DNA of 17,203 nt from Euperipatoides rowelli (Eukaryota > Onychophora > Udeonychophora > Euonychophora > Peripatopsidae), in assembly GCA_003024985.2 (NCBI GenBank), contig PXIH01S0008869.1; one strand, given 5' to 3'. A model generated the notes under the pieces. The model saw nothing but the letters and a program-made list of their open reading frames with translations. It had not been told where the DNA came from and ran no database searches. The translations under genes and the position numbers were made by a program. Below are positions 16,258-17,203 of this stretch, piece after piece; the stretch's first letter is position 1, and every line of letters starts with the position of its first letter.

Positions 16258-16964
16258 CAGTATACCTTCTATATTTTCATTTGTTATAGTAGTAGTATTT
16301 ATATTAACTATTGTACAAGAAAAAACAACTTATTAAATGCTTCTTAACAGTTTGTTATTGAGTATTTGAGATTGCTTCTCCCGAAATGCTACTAGTGGCA
16401 TCTTATTGCAACAATCAGAATTCACATTTGCTACTTGTGCTGCTTCAACTGTATCAAGTGTTGTTTGGATTCTGGATTAAAAAAGACTGAATTAGAGGTA
16501 TCTATCTGTTAGAATAATAAGACACCCATATATTATTTCTTATTCAAATGATTTTCCCACTAGAATGCCACAAGTGTCATTTTAAGTTTGTGTTTCAGTC
16601 TTCAGAACAGATGCCATGTGTTTTTATCATTACACTATTTTCTCATCTATAATATGTCTATGTTTTATTGTTTAATACATGTTTCTAGGTTAGTAAAGAG
16701 GCTTTGAATACATTAAAATCACATCATTTCTGAATTATTAATGCAAGCATAATCAGATACTAGTATTTTTTGTTGTTGTTATTAAATTCTAAGGTAAATT
16801 TATTAGATGGGATTTTCATTTTTTGATAAAATCTCCTCTTGACAATGTAGCCATCTTCTTATACTTTGCCTTTCTTTGCCAAATGTCTTAAAAAAACTGA
16901 ATGTCTAAAGAAAATTAATTATTCTTTTATTTTAATAGACTTTATTTATTAAGGAGCACCTGCA
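16258..16964. other. AT-rich DNA, no gene recognised
   Basis: Two similar 21-mers, AATGCTACTAGTGGCATCTTA (stated by its position near 16386 and its ACTAGT centre) and a diverged form near 16566, are the only structure noticed. No coding signal is seen. Confidence 0.45.
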
Positions 16965-17203
16965 GGCGTAACAAATTCTCAATTTACCGCGTTTTTAACA
17001 TATGCGCATCTATTTCAGTCATATACGCCAAATGGATGGAAATATCTCAAAATTATCAAAATCGATCAAAAAAATAATTATTTCACCCCTTCATCATCAT
17101 AGGGTAGAGGCATAGTGGGTTTAATATACAGTAGAAGTTAGGGTTCAGAATAAGGGTAAGGTTAGGACTGTAAATTTAAAAATAATGATGCTATTAATAT
17201 CGT
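16965..17203. mobile_element. Family A MITE, copy 4 (cut by the window end)
   Basis: The left end GGCGTAACAAATTCTC is followed by AATTTACCGCGTTTTTAACA, TATGCGCATC, AAAATCGATCAAAAAAATAA, CATCATAGGGTAGAGGCATA, then the core AGTTAGGGTTCAG and GGTAAGGTTAGGACTGTAAA. The right end lies beyond the window. Confidence 0.7.

Overview
The window is AT-rich, repeat-dense, non-coding nuclear DNA from an animal. It shows no prokaryotic gene organisation: no long ORFs, operons, RNA genes or CRISPR. The repeat content is a decayed APE-type LINE, a decayed Ty3/gypsy element of the kind common in invertebrates, a fragment resembling the DUF4817-type helix-turn-helix of transposases, hAT-like termini and several MITE families. 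This points to an invertebrate metazoan, perhaps marine, but the species cannot be named from this sequence. I found no convincing host gene. Scattered ambiguous bases (2024-2043 and 5832) mark low-quality consensus.

Layout. 1-740: an inverted-repeat element, a hAT-like terminus and a 'family A' MITE. 740-2120: AT-rich sequence with two strong palindromes, one of which can fold as a three-way junction. 2118-2360: a complete MITE ('family M') with 30-bp terminal inverted repeats and an 8-bp target duplication, followed at once by a perfect 15-bp hairpin. 2450-2660: pieces of other repeats. 3120-3925: a probable non-autonomous hAT-like element with a long foldback inside it. 3926-6810: mostly unique AT-rich DNA with an (ATT)n tract and a small CpG-rich patch. 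6811-7135: transposase HTH fossil (+). 7735-8040: degenerate (TCTA/TCTG)n. 8041-8880: gypsy reverse-transcriptase fossil (-). 9300-10020: a CA/CC-rich repeat holding two 63-bp units, then a second family M MITE. 10941-14722: a family A MITE split by a 3.2-kb LINE (-) whose 3' end is duplicated in tandem. 14723-17203: further family A copies, a palindromic element, a (TA)n tract and otherwise featureless DNA.

The genes do not work together as a system. The window is best read as layered transposon insertions in intergenic or intronic DNA. The LINE still shows, in fragments, an ORF1 RRM-like piece, an APE endonuclease (VETW, DFNVP, TLDLIFT, GDH), a reverse transcriptase (motif A, GLPQG, YVDD) and its C-terminal domain, but stops and frameshifts make it inactive. 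The more original observations are structural: the tandem LINE end with a 43-bp duplicated flank, the LINE-in-MITE nesting, two MITE families sharing a telomere-like core, the GAANNNGG-type target duplications, and the three-way-junction palindrome near 1.2 kb. Two weak candidate terminal exons (10505 and 15732) are the only hints of a host transcript. I saw no convincing evidence of an undescribed functional system.
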